This document shows, one piece after another, positions 1 through 8,537 of a DNA stretch of 64,000 bases (positions are counted from its first letter, which is position 1; every line of letters starts with the position of its first letter). A model generated the notes under the pieces. That model searched no databases. It was given only the letters and a program-made list of their open reading frames with translations, and was not told where the DNA came from. Source of the stretch: Methanobacterium_B sp963825335. Its GTDB lineage: Archaea > Methanobacteriota > Methanobacteria > Methanobacteriales > Methanobacteriaceae. The position numbers were made by a program, and so were the translations under genes. Location of the stretch: the NCBI GenBank assembly GCA_963825335.1, contig CAWGSP010000001.1:1240001-1304000 (forward strand). Direction: 5' to 3'.

Positions 1-153
1 GTAGTCGTGTCCTCTATAACTTTCTGTAATACCAAGTTGTCTTCCTCTACCTCTAACTTCTTTTATAGTTAATCCAAGGCAATTAATATCTTCAAGAGCC
101 TGTTTTACTTCCTCTAATTTTTCTGGTCTGATGATTGCAAGTATCTTTTTCAT
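1..153 (-). CDS. glnK: Nitrogen regulatory protein P-II (GlnK), 5' part only
   Basis: This is the first ~51 codons of a P-II signal protein; the rest lies beyond the left edge. The start is the ATG at 151-153 on the minus strand. The N-terminus reads MKKILAIIRPEKLEEVKQAL, the typical P-II beta1-alpha1 segment, and the TESYRGHDY stretch near the window edge is at the base of the T-loop. P-II trimers sense ATP/ADP and 2-oxoglutarate and plug the ammonium channel. It lies 59 bases downstream of amtB on the same strand, the usual amtB-glnK operon order, so the two are probably co-transcribed. Confidence 0.93.
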   Translation of the reverse strand, partial: MKKILAIIRPEKLEEVKQALEDINCLGLTIKEVRGRGRQLGITESYRGHDY

Positions 154-212
154 TAATACACCTCAAATTTCATCTATCATTTAATATTAACGAATGCTCA
201 TTTAAAGCTATT

Positions 213-1445
213 TCATGACAGTCTGTAACCGGATTCCTCGTGTAGATTTATGTCTAGACCCTTGATTTCATCTTCTTTATCGACCCTTAAACCAATTGTT
301 TTGTCGATTGCTTTGCCTATAATTAATGTCATTATGAATGAATAAGATCCAATTACTACGATTGCTAGGAGTTGAATTACAATTTGATAGGGATGGCCTG
401 CAATTAATCCACCTTTAATAGCACTGTTAATTAGTGGTGTTGCAAAGATTCCCACAGACAGTGTTCCCACTATCCCTGCTGTACCGTGCATTCCGAATAC
501 ATCCAGAGCATCATCATATCCGAAATGAGCTTTTAAACTCGAAACTGCATAATATGCCACAATTGTTGCGACAAATCCAATGATAATGGCAGCTGTAACA
601 TTAACATAACCCGCAGCTGGTGTAATTGCTGCTAAACCAGTTATTGCTCCAGATAATGCGCCTAAAATTGTTGGTTTGCCTGTTTTAAGCTTATCAATCA
701 ATATCCATGTTAACATACCTACACAAGCCGCAAGGTTTGTGACGATCATAGCCGAAACTGCAAGGTTAGTAGCACCAAGGGCAGATCCTGCATTAAATCC
801 AAACCATCCAAACCATAACAATCCTGCTCCAATTATAGAATATCCTAGGTGGTGTGGAAGTAATTGAGAGTTTTTACGCGTTCCAATTAAAAGAACGAGT
901 GCTAATGCGGCCATTCCACAGTTTACGTGAACAACAGTTCCACCTGCAAAATCAAGAGCACCCATCTTTGCTAACCATCCTCCGCCCCACATCCAGTGGG
1001 CGATGGGCATGTAAACCAGTGTTGCCCATATTGGGACGAAGGCTAACCATGCTGAAAACTTCATCCTCTCAACAACTGCACCAGAAATCAATGCAACTGT
1101 GATGGCTGCAAAGGTCATCTGGAATACAGCGTACAATCCTGTTGGTATGGTTGGAGCATATGGTGAAAGTGAGTTTGACTCGACTATCCCTCCGAATAAT
1201 GGATTAGAAACTGTTCCCAATAATCCCCAAATATCCGTACCAAAGGTTAACTGATATCCGTATACAAACCAAAGGACGCTCACAATTGCGAAACTTACAA
1301 ACGATAAAAATACAGTATTCAAAACATTTTCTTTTCTAATAAGGCCACCGTAGAATAGTGCCAAACCAGGTATGGTCATTAAAATTACTAATGCGGTTGA
1401 TATCAGCATCCATGCTGTATCACCAGAATTTAAAACCGGAACCAT
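213..1445 (-). CDS. amtB: Ammonium transporter Amt
   Basis: Ammonium channel of the Amt/MEP/Rh family, 410 residues, which is a full family length. The protein is almost entirely hydrophobic, consistent with 11 membrane helices. Family marks are visible: GLALFYGGLIRKENV after the first helix, the pore histidines in GGTVVHVNCG and DVFGMHGTAG, and the signature WFGWFGFNAGSALGA. The ATG start has a clear GGAGG 9 bases upstream. It sits directly upstream of glnK, so channel and regulator should be made together, presumably under nitrogen limitation. I could not identify a convincing NrpR-type operator upstream. Confidence 0.96.
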   Translation of the reverse strand: MVPVLNSGDTAWMLISTALVILMTIPGLALFYGGLIRKENVLNTVFLSFVSFAIVSVLWFVYGYQLTFGTDIWGLLGTVSNPLFGGIVESNSLSPYAPTIPTGLYAVFQMTFAAITVALISGAVVERMKFSAWLAFVPIWATLVYMPIAHWMWGGGWLAKMGALDFAGGTVVHVNCGMAALALVLLIGTRKNSQLLPHHLGYSIIGAGLLWFGWFGFNAGSALGATNLAVSAMIVTNLAACVGMLTWILIDKLKTGKPTILGALSGAITGLAAITPAAGYVNVTAAIIIGFVATIVAYYAVSSLKAHFGYDDALDVFGMHGTAGIVGTLSVGIFATPLINSAIKGGLIAGHPYQIVIQLLAIVVIGSYSFIMTLIIGKAIDKTIGLRVDKEDEIKGLDINLHEESGYRLS

Positions 1446-2146
1446 GTATATTCCTCCAAAAAATTTAGGTGTTGTTTAGTTTTTTCTTTAATTATTATTA
1501 TAATCCCTTAATTTCAGTTATTATTAAAAAATTACTGATTCAAGGGTGTTTCCTAATATTAGCAAGTTACATAGTGGATATAGGCAACCTACTTCCGATA
1601 TATTTTTTTGCTTATTATTATATAACCGTTGTGGTAACCGATGCAACAATTAATAACATTTTTTAATTCAACATAACAGTTTGATACATGATCCTTAATA
1701 ACAATAAATTTGAAATCGAACAGTGTATGGAAAAGAATTGTTAAATGAGATTTTTACTATACTGATCATATTCAGAGTATACTAAAAATACAATGGCTTA
1801 GTCCAAATTATGTTAATGATAATGGTGAATTTTGCTGATGATAATCAGAGGACAGTAATGAGTAACCTTAATTTAAATGATTCAAATTGATAGAATATAA
1901 CTAGAGTATAACTAATAGAATTCAAGTAACTAATAAAAAAAGATCTAAACAAAAATAAAACATAAAATTATACCAAAAAAGGAGACATCCTATAATTAAC
2001 CAATAGTTCATAATAACAAATTTAAAATAAATTTATTTGAAAATTAATTTGAAATATATTATTAAATCTTGTAAAAACAAATTTTTATAATTAGGATGAT
2101 AATTATCAAACTGAATAGATCATCGTAACAATTTGGAGGTCACCTT
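1446..2146. other. Intergenic region, very AT-rich
   Basis: This 700-base stretch separates two divergent genes (amtB to the left, a membrane protein gene to the right) and must hold both promoters. It is AT-rich with stop codons in most frames. One 65-codon open frame (1469-1666, plus) exists, but it has low-complexity Phe/Tyr/Ile composition and no ribosome-binding site, so I do not call it. No repeat, RNA gene or clear operator was recognised. Confidence 0.5.
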
Positions 2147-2929
2147 ATGAAATTGAATCCAGTATTATCTGTATTTTTAGGATTGATTGCAATCATTGTT
2201 GGAATTATTGTAATAGAAATAATTTTTGGTTCGGGAATAACTTCAATAATATCTATTACCGGAGCAGTACTTTTTACCATAATCATTTTAATAATATTAG
2301 CGGGAGGGTTTTTAGCCACTTATCTAACTAAAGAAAAGAAAATAAGATATGGAGCAAGTGTAGGTATTATAGCCGCACTGTTTTTAATTTCAGGAATGGC
2401 ACGTCATTTAGTTAGTTACGATGGCATTGCACTGGCTGTCTTAATCTTAGTATTTTTTACAGTAATCACAAGTTTAGGTGGATTTATTGCAAAGATGACC
2501 AATTCAGACTACAGACAATCTACCATATCAAAACATATGAAAAACGGATTTAGTCCAGAACTCGCAATAATTATCGGAATAATCGTCACGTTAATTTGCA
2601 GTGGATTGTTAAATCTGGTTACAGGAGTATTTAGTTCTTTTACAACGTCTTTTGGAATAACTAATTATGTAATAGGGGCATTTTCACTTGCAATAGGAGG
2701 GCTTGTCACCACATTTTCCCTTAGAGAAAAAAAGTTACAGTATGGAGTTTATGAGGGAGTAATTGTTATAATAATCATATTATTAATACAATTGAGACAA
2801 GGTACTTTGCACGAAAATTATTATGTCCTCATCGGTACAACTGCTTTTTATTTGTTAGCTGCTGCTATTGGAAGTTATCTTGGAAAATTGGTAGACAAAC
2901 GTTTAAAAAGAGAACAACTGAAATCATGA
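2147..2929 (+). CDS. Unknown polytopic membrane protein with internal duplication
   Basis: A 260-residue integral membrane protein of unknown function. Roughly eight hydrophobic segments are visible. The two halves look related: GGFLATYLTKEKKIRYGA in the first half matches GGLVTTFSLREKKLQYGV in the second, each after two hydrophobic stretches and before a third, and GGFIAKMTNSDYRQ at the end of half one resembles GSYLGKLVDKRLKRE at the C-terminus. This suggests a duplicated four-helix unit. Start: ATG with GGAGGTCACCTT just upstream. No catalytic motif is seen. It is followed by an unrelated unknown gene on the same strand. Confidence 0.8.
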   Translation: MKLNPVLSVFLGLIAIIVGIIVIEIIFGSGITSIISITGAVLFTIIILIILAGGFLATYLTKEKKIRYGASVGIIAALFLISGMARHLVSYDGIALAVLILVFFTVITSLGGFIAKMTNSDYRQSTISKHMKNGFSPELAIIIGIIVTLICSGLLNLVTGVFSSFTTSFGITNYVIGAFSLAIGGLVTTFSLREKKLQYGVYEGVIVIIIILLIQLRQGTLHENYYVLIGTTAFYLLAAAIGSYLGKLVDKRLKREQLKS

Positions 2930-3018
2930 AATTATAGATGGATAAAACATTAATTTATAAAAAAAATAACAGAAAAATAAGTGTGTTCGACTGGATGGAC
3001 TAAATGGGGGAATTTGGA

Positions 3019-3531
3019 ATGAAGGGACAATTCAAGGTTAAAATTATTCGAAATTATAATTCCAAAAATCAGGAGATCCAAGATGATGTAAAGGCTAACA
3101 TCCAGCCAGATGTAAGCTTTTTTGATACTGATGTTGATATAAGAGTGAATGATTATGTGATCATTCCAACCAGTGAAGAACCTTATGTAGTCGAAAGGGT
3201 GGCAGTTTACGATGGTCTTCCACCGGGCCACATAGAAGCTATACTTACACCGGAATCAAAATTTCAATCGAAAACTAGAGACTTTGGTTCAAATATTGAT
3301 CAGGGTACGCGAAATGACTTCGAGGAGTTGATTGATAAAAATGTCACATCTACCAGTTTTACTGCCATTGATTATTTAAATGCTTTAGAATATGCAATAT
3401 CAAAATCTAACATTCCAAATAGGGATAAAAATAATTTAATCAAGAAAATTCAGGAAATTAAAAACAGTCCCTATATTGAAAATTTAAGAACAAACACCAT
3501 TGTTGAAGTTAAACAGATCTTATTGGGATAG
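3019..3531 (+). CDS. Conserved-looking protein of unknown function
   Basis: A soluble, acidic protein of about 170 residues that I do not recognise. The N-terminal half is beta-like (FKVKIIRNY, DVDIRVNDYVIIP, EEPYVVERVAVYDG); the C-terminal half is helical (FTAIDYLNALEYAISKS onward). I prefer the ATG at 3019 over the in-frame ATG at 3004, because the run of G at 3006-3010 then works as Shine-Dalgarno site about 8 bases upstream. No signal peptide or membrane segment is present. It converges on the glutamate synthase operon, with a hairpin between them. Confidence 0.7.
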   Translation: MKGQFKVKIIRNYNSKNQEIQDDVKANIQPDVSFFDTDVDIRVNDYVIIPTSEEPYVVERVAVYDGLPPGHIEAILTPESKFQSKTRDFGSNIDQGTRNDFEELIDKNVTSTSFTAIDYLNALEYAISKSNIPNRDKNNLIKKIQEIKNSPYIENLRTNTIVEVKQILLG

Positions 3532-3568
3532 TGTTTTATCTTAAAAAAATTTGAAGATTTCAGATGAT

Positions 3569-3601
3569 CAGAATAATCTTGAATTACTGATTATTTGTCT
3601 G
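3569..3601. terminator. Hairpin between convergent genes
   Basis: Imperfect inverted repeat: CAGAATAATC pairs with GATTATT-TG-TCTG around a 10-base loop. It lies between the 3' ends of the unknown gene at 3019-3531 and the glutamate synthase gene. Probably a bidirectional terminator; the assignment rests on position and pairing only. Confidence 0.35.
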
Positions 3602-3697
3602 AAATTCTCTTAAACCAAGTACACTTGGAAATTGAATGCAATTGTCTAAAAAAAAATTTGGTATTTGGTTTTAAAATTAAAAAGAATTTTATTTACT

Positions 3698-5197
3698 TTA
3701 ATATTTTATAGGAGCTTCTAAACCTGCCATTTTGACACCTGTGAGTACAGAGGATTCTACTGTAAGTGCTCTTAAATCATCTTTTTCAAGTTTTAAGATG
3801 TCAGTATTGCCTGCTTGCTGAGTAAGCATTACAGCTTCTTCAGTCATGGCTTCTATGTACCTTGCAACTCTTTTACCGCCTTCAACATAATCCAAACGTC
3901 TTCTAAGTTGGATGTTCTGAGTGGCTATACCTTTTCTACATTTTCCTTCAAAACACATCTGACAGACACGACATCCAATTGATACAAGGGCTGCCGTACC
4001 AATATAAACTGCATCTGCCCCTAAAGCTATTGCCTTAGCAACATCAGCGCCGTTTCTTATGCCCCCTCCAGCTACTAAATTTACCTTTTCACGTAGATTA
4101 ATTTGTTTTAAAGCTTCATCAGCTTCAACTATAGCTGCTATGGTTGGAACACCAGAGTGTTCTGTTACAATATCCGGACCCGCACCTGTTCCTCCTTGCA
4201 TACCGTCCACAACTATTATATCAGCGCCTGCTTTAGCAGCTATTTTCACATCATCGCTGACACGGCCAGATGTGAATTTAACTATGATTGGAATTTTCCA
4301 GTTAGTTATTTCACGCAGTTGAGATATCTTCATCGAAAGATCTTCTGGTCCAACTATATCCATGTGTCTTGCTGGACTCAAAGCATCTGTTCCTTCGGGT
4401 ATCATCCTTATACGAGAAACATCTGCCGTGACCTTCTCACCCAAAAGATGGCCTCCCATACCTGACTTGGCTCCTTGACCTATTTTTATTTCTACAGCTT
4501 CAGAGTTATTTAAATAGCGGGCAGACACACCAAATCTTCCTGATGCGTATTGTGCAATGAGTTTTGAAGCATATTTTCTCTCTTCAGGGAGCATTCCACC
4601 TTCACCAGTATTTGTTGCGGTACCAGAAAGTGTTGCACCCATTGCGAGTGCTATCTTAGCCTCTTTACTCAATGCTCCGAATGACATCGCAGCTATCATT
4701 ATTGGGGTATCTAATACAAGTGGATTTTCAGCATATCTGGCTCCCAGGGTTACTTTGGTGTTGCAGGGTTCTCGATACTTGTCTATAGGTGGCCTTGAAA
4801 CCTGTGCTGGTATGATCACCAGATCATCGAAGGTTGGAATGACCCGTGTGGCCCCACATCCCCTTACTTTGTATGATCCTACCGCGGATTTCCGTCCGAT
4901 TTCTGTTATATCTGTAAGCGACCAAACATTCCTTCTGTCTTCTGGGACAGCATTAACTTCGATTGCATTGTTAGGACACATTTCTTCGCAGATCCTGCAT
5001 CCAACACAATTTTCATGGTGAAGTGGATACGGTTCATCATCTATTATTTCGTAAACATCGTGGGGACAGTTGTTTACGCAGGAATAACAATTTTTACACA
5101 GTTCTTCATCGCGATTATCACACATGTACCAGCAACACCCTGGCCTGTCAAAGTTTCTCCTGCAGAGATTAATGTCCCTTTCAACTTTAAATGGCAA
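3698..5197 (-). CDS. gltB: Archaeal-type glutamate synthase, FMN/Fe-S synthase polypeptide
   Basis: This is the synthase domain of glutamate synthase as a separate polypeptide, about 499 residues. The N-terminal ~90 residues hold a Cys-rich start (CRRNFDRPGCCWYMC) and two 4Fe-4S motifs, CKNCYSCVNNC and CVGCRICEEMC. The remainder is the FMN-binding barrel converting 2-oxoglutarate plus ammonia to glutamate, with the late cluster motif CRVCQMCFEGKC. I choose the TTG at 5195-5197 rather than the ATG at 5278: it begins MPFKVERDINL, has GGAGG 8 bases upstream, and starts one base after the stop of the previous gene. Electrons probably come from the FrhB-like and ferredoxin partner encoded just upstream. 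Confidence 0.93.
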   Translation of the reverse strand: MPFKVERDINLCRRNFDRPGCCWYMCDNRDEELCKNCYSCVNNCPHDVYEIIDDEPYPLHHENCVGCRICEEMCPNNAIEVNAVPEDRRNVWSLTDITEIGRKSAVGSYKVRGCGATRVIPTFDDLVIIPAQVSRPPIDKYREPCNTKVTLGARYAENPLVLDTPIMIAAMSFGALSKEAKIALAMGATLSGTATNTGEGGMLPEERKYASKLIAQYASGRFGVSARYLNNSEAVEIKIGQGAKSGMGGHLLGEKVTADVSRIRMIPEGTDALSPARHMDIVGPEDLSMKISQLREITNWKIPIIVKFTSGRVSDDVKIAAKAGADIIVVDGMQGGTGAGPDIVTEHSGVPTIAAIVEADEALKQINLREKVNLVAGGGIRNGADVAKAIALGADAVYIGTAALVSIGCRVCQMCFEGKCRKGIATQNIQLRRRLDYVEGGKRVARYIEAMTEEAVMLTQQAGNTDILKLEKDDLRALTVESSVLTGVKMAGLEAPIKY

Positions 5198-5198
5198 T

Positions 5199-6308
5199 TT
5201 AAATTCCTCCATTTCCCTTATTAATATCTTTAAGCGGCGTGAAAATCGTACATGCAGCATACTTAGTTCCTGCAGCATTTAAAACATCGTTAATTTCATT
5301 AGTAAGTTTTGCTACAGGTTTCCATGCTTCATCATCGCTTTTATCAACTACAATTACATCATCGACTATTTTATTAGATAATGCATAGTTTAAAAGAGCT
5401 GTCACAACTCCCCCATCCTGACCTCCGGATATAGAAGATTTTGCAGATACTATTTTTAAGTAATCGCCTAGTGGTTTCTTATCAGAATCTTTACCCAATA
5501 TTTTGTCTGGGATGTAGGTTCTTGGACAAGCAACGTAACACAAGTTACAACCCTCGGGGCACTTACCCTTTATCTGGGGTTTCCTATCTTCTATTTTGAT
5601 TATATTCTCAGGACAAACGTAATCACAAGCTCCGCACAGTACACAAGCACCTATATCTATAACATCACCTTTAAGGTCTTGGAACTGGCAACTGGATACT
5701 TCTTCTTCAAATTCATTGTCGGATATTTGTCTTCGGTATATTACTGGCCTTCCAACAGTTTCCCTTTTCATTATTTCTTCTTTATTTTCATCTTTTTTCT
5801 TGTTTGCAAGTTTTTCAATCAGCCTTATCCCGGATTCTTTGATTGGTTTAGTTTGTAAGTAATTATCATGTTCTGCGTTTTTTAATAGTTCTAAACCCTT
5901 ATCTGATCGTACTATAATTGTTGACCAACCTTCTTCCGAGCCAACTGATCCAACAGAAATATCTGAAAGTTCCGATGTGAAATCCATACAGATGTTGCAG
6001 TTTTTACGTGCACATGTTTTAGCTTTGTTTAGAGGTATTTTGAATACTTCCCCATCTGTTAGATAAAACCATAGATAATTTTTTTCGATTCTGCACTGTT
6101 CGACATTGTTCAGGTCTATATTATTTTCTTCTAACAGTTTTTTCATGTAACTGTATGAGAAGTTTTCCATGCAGAAGAGTCCAATTTTAATATCAATGGG
6201 TGTTTCACCCAGTATATCAGAAAAATGGTCTATTTTGGTGGCTGCTACCATGTGGCATGGTGTACCAACCATTGCAACCTGTCCCTGTTTAGTGATTGTG
6301 TCTTCCAC
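5199..6308 (-). CDS. FrhB-type F420-linked subunit, circularly permuted, with internal ferredoxin
   Basis: A 369-residue protein with FrhB signatures in swapped order. Residues ~10-150 match the C-terminal half of FrhB: MVGTPCHMVAATK, IGLFCMENFSY, CNICMDFTSELSDISVGSVG, GWSTIIVR. Residues ~215-265 form a two-cluster ferredoxin (CVLCGACDYVCP and CNLCYVACPR). Residues ~275-360 match the FrhB N-terminal half: KIVSAKSSISGGQDGGVV and AAGTKYAACTIFTPLKDIN. Ordinary FrhB runs from GG.VTALL through AGTKY to GTPC and CMENF. The GTG start has GAGGAGG upstream; it begins 2 bases after the GXGXG gene and ends 1 base before gltB. Inferred role: electron transfer from F420H2 (flavin site) through Fe-S clusters to glutamate synthase. 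Confidence 0.88.
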   Translation of the reverse strand: MEDTITKQGQVAMVGTPCHMVAATKIDHFSDILGETPIDIKIGLFCMENFSYSYMKKLLEENNIDLNNVEQCRIEKNYLWFYLTDGEVFKIPLNKAKTCARKNCNICMDFTSELSDISVGSVGSEEGWSTIIVRSDKGLELLKNAEHDNYLQTKPIKESGIRLIEKLANKKKDENKEEIMKRETVGRPVIYRRQISDNEFEEEVSSCQFQDLKGDVIDIGACVLCGACDYVCPENIIKIEDRKPQIKGKCPEGCNLCYVACPRTYIPDKILGKDSDKKPLGDYLKIVSAKSSISGGQDGGVVTALLNYALSNKIVDDVIVVDKSDDEAWKPVAKLTNEINDVLNAAGTKYAACTIFTPLKDINKGNGGI

Positions 6309-6310
6309 TT

Positions 6311-7000
6311 TTATCCCTCCTCTGATTCTTTGCCATAAAATGGTCTGTTTGAGCGGGGAACTATTTTCTTAAATGAGTTATATTCTTCTTCATTGAGATT
6401 GAATCCATATTCTGGTAGTAGTTCTTTAAGCTCTTCTTTATCTTGCATATTTAATTCGTCTATCTTAGCATTTTTACCAAGACTTTTTATGCTTCCCTTG
6501 ACGTATATTGCACCCCTAATTATTGATTCGCCTGCATCTTCTGATAGGTTTCCAAGCACGATTATGCGGCCACCCATCATGAACAGTCCGCTCATGAATC
6601 CTGAATTTCCACCAACTATTATGGTGCCGTTTTTCATTATTTCGCCAGTCCTAGAGCCTACGTCGCGTTTCACAACAACAGTACCGCCATATATACCCTG
6701 ACCTACACCGTCACCAGCAGATCCATCTATTATAACTTCTCCATCAGTCATGTTGTCGCCAGGAAACCATCCCGCATTCTCCTTAATATGAATTTTTGCA
6801 CCATCTATCATGGTTCCTGCAAAGTAGCCCGCAGATCCATCTATTACGAGTTCAACGGGATCAACCAAACCTGCAGCGATGTAATGCATTGCATTTGGAT
6901 TTTCAATGATTATTTTATCGTAATCTTTAGCAGCTTTCTTAATCGCACGATTAATTTCCCTTGGTGGTTGATGCTCGGCATTAATTATAAATTCACTCAT
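6311..7000 (-). CDS. Glutamate synthase GXGXG-domain polypeptide
   Basis: This is the stand-alone C-terminal (GXGXG beta-helix) domain of glutamate synthase, about 229 residues. The centre repeats a glycine pattern typical of the fold: GSAGYFAGTMIDGA, GNAGWFPGD-like (ENAGWFPGDNMTDG), GSAGDGVGQGIYGG, DVGSRTGEIMKNG, GNSGFMSGLFMMGG. In one-chain bacterial GOGAT the domain is structural and packs against the synthase barrel. I choose the ATG at 7000 over the GTG at 7009, since AGGTGAT then sits at normal spacing. It is the third gene of the operon, 56 bases after the glutaminase gene and 2 bases before the FrhB-like gene. Confidence 0.92.
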   Translation of the reverse strand: MSEFIINAEHQPPREINRAIKKAAKDYDKIIIENPNAMHYIAAGLVDPVELVIDGSAGYFAGTMIDGAKIHIKENAGWFPGDNMTDGEVIIDGSAGDGVGQGIYGGTVVVKRDVGSRTGEIMKNGTIIVGGNSGFMSGLFMMGGRIIVLGNLSEDAGESIIRGAIYVKGSIKSLGKNAKIDELNMQDKEELKELLPEYGFNLNEEEYNSFKKIVPRSNRPFYGKESEEG

Positions 7001-7056
7001 TTTAATCACCTAATTTCCATTCCCCTAGTAGGAATTCTATTATGATTCTATGATTT

Positions 7057-7974
7057 CTAAATTGTGTATGACCGTGTTTCTCCAGGGGATATTTGATCTA
7101 TGTCGTGTGTATCCATTACTTCACGTAGAGAAACTTCTTCTGAGGCAATTGCAAAGACTTCATTATTTTCGGCCATCACTCCAGGCCGTAAACCGAGTTG
7201 ATCCTTTGCTATTCCAACACCGTTGGGTGTACCTATGATGTATGAAAACGGCCCGTCCATGTCTTTAACAGATTGTTCAAGGGCTTCTTCGAGTTTATAA
7301 CCCTCGGAAAGTTTGTCTGCAATGTAATGAACTATGCATTCCGTATCATTGTTGGTTTCAAATATATGACCTTTACGTTCCAATGGATCCCTTAACTTCC
7401 AGTAATTTGTTATTTGGCCATTGTGAACCACTGTGATATCTGGTATGATGTAGCTTTGGAAGGGGTGTGCATGGTATCTGTCAACCAGGCTTTCGGTCGA
7501 GAACCTAGTGTGTCCAATCCCATGAGTTCCCATTTTAGACATTGTATCGTATCTAGAAGCGATGTCCTTAACAAGACCCACATCTTTTATCATCTCAAAT
7601 GAATGAGCCCCGTTGAGTACTACAACATCATCTATTTTATCGATGTTCATGATAAGCGGCTTTAATTCGGAAAATGATTTTAATTTGATTTTACATCGGT
7701 ATATAATATAATTTTCAACAGAAGGTATAATTTCTTCTCTTCTTATTGGTGTTACCATGCTTACTGTGTTCTTCACAGTTTCTAGGAGGCCTAATTTTTC
7801 TTTGATTTCTATGTTCAAGAGGTACTCATTTTGTTCGAGTCCAAGACCTCCGTATATTGCGAAACCAGCTGAATCTGGTCCTCTGTGTTGCAATGCTTCC
7901 AACATCTCCGTAAGTGCACTGCCAACTGGGTGAAGTTTTCTGTCTTTAAATACTACTCCTGCTATTCCACACAA
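7057..7974 (-). CDS. Glutamate synthase glutaminase domain (class II amidotransferase)
   Basis: A class II (Ntn) glutamine amidotransferase of 305 residues, the ammonia-producing domain of split archaeal glutamate synthase. The protein begins MCGIAGVV, so Cys2 becomes the N-terminal nucleophile after Met removal. Substrate-site motifs are present: ALQHRGPDSAGFA, HGIGHTRFSTES, HPFQS, VVHNGQITN, ETNNDTECIV and DGPFSYIIG. The start overlaps the pdxT end by 13 bases, so the two genes are translationally close. Downstream come the GXGXG, FrhB-like and synthase polypeptides, completing the enzyme. Confidence 0.93.
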   Translation of the reverse strand: MCGIAGVVFKDRKLHPVGSALTEMLEALQHRGPDSAGFAIYGGLGLEQNEYLLNIEIKEKLGLLETVKNTVSMVTPIRREEIIPSVENYIIYRCKIKLKSFSELKPLIMNIDKIDDVVVLNGAHSFEMIKDVGLVKDIASRYDTMSKMGTHGIGHTRFSTESLVDRYHAHPFQSYIIPDITVVHNGQITNYWKLRDPLERKGHIFETNNDTECIVHYIADKLSEGYKLEEALEQSVKDMDGPFSYIIGTPNGVGIAKDQLGLRPGVMAENNEVFAIASEEVSLREVMDTHDIDQISPGETRSYTI

Positions 7975-8537
7975 TTCAATACCTCCTTAATGAAATACTC
8001 ATGAATCCTTGTATCATCTGTAAGTTCGGGATGGAATGCCGTGGCAATATTTTTACCAGAGGCCACTGCAACGATTTTATCCCTAAGTTTCGCAAGTACG
8101 ATCCCATCTTTGATTTTTTCAACATATGGAGCTCTTATGAAAACTCCTTGATATCTGTCACTAAATATTTCGATTTTTTCTTCAAATGACGCTTTCTGGC
8201 GTCCGAAACCATTTCTTTTGACTTTCATGTTTATTAGACCGAGTAATGGTTGATCATAATCTGTTTCTGTGGCAAGGAGAACCATTCCTGCACAAGTTCC
8301 CATTATAGGAATGTCTTGATCGATAATTACATCCTTCATAGTTGTTTTTTCCATGAGTTTGCCTATTACCATGCTTTCTCCTCCAGAAATAATAATTCCA
8401 TCACAGTTCAAAAGATCTGATACCCTTTTAACCTTCAACACATCGGAATCAATATTCATTTTATTCAATGCTTTTTTAGTGACTTCAAAATGTTCTGAAA
8501 CATCTCCTTGTAAGTCTAAAATTCCCAATCGCATCAT
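7962..8537 (-). CDS. pdxT: Pyridoxal 5'-phosphate synthase glutaminase subunit PdxT
   Basis: Class I glutamine amidotransferase of 191 residues that supplies ammonia to PdxS in the DXP-independent pathway to pyridoxal phosphate. It begins GILDLQGDVSEH, has the SGGES loop, the nucleophile Cys82 in MGTCAGM and the His169-Glu171 pair in FHPEL, so the catalytic triad is complete. Two Met codons in tandem could start it (8537 or 8534). pdxS is not in this window. It is the first gene of the glutamate synthase operon and overlaps the next gene by 13 bases. Confidence 0.95.
   Translation of the reverse strand: MMRLGILDLQGDVSEHFEVTKKALNKMNIDSDVLKVKRVSDLLNCDGIIISGGESMVIGKLMEKTTMKDVIIDQDIPIMGTCAGMVLLATETDYDQPLLGLINMKVKRNGFGRQKASFEEKIEIFSDRYQGVFIRAPYVEKIKDGIVLAKLRDKIVAVASGKNIATAFHPELTDDTRIHEYFIKEVLNCVE

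Noticed and set aside
676..1102. Two plus-strand open frames opposite amtB
   Set aside because: They lie entirely inside the strongly supported amtB gene on the other strand, have no ribosome-binding site and no family resemblance; they are shadows.
1469..1666. 65-codon plus-strand frame in the amtB upstream gap
   Set aside because: Low-complexity Phe/Tyr/Ile composition from AT-rich DNA, no Shine-Dalgarno site, and it would occupy the amtB promoter region.
1446..2146. NrpR-type operator (GGAA-N6-TTCC) upstream of amtB
   Set aside because: GGAA and TTCC occur separately, but no correctly spaced palindrome was found.
5199..5278. Longer N-terminus of the glutamate synthase subunit (from 5278)
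   Set aside because: The added 27 residues overlap the FrhB-like gene and lack homology; the TTG at 5197 has GGAGG at ideal spacing.
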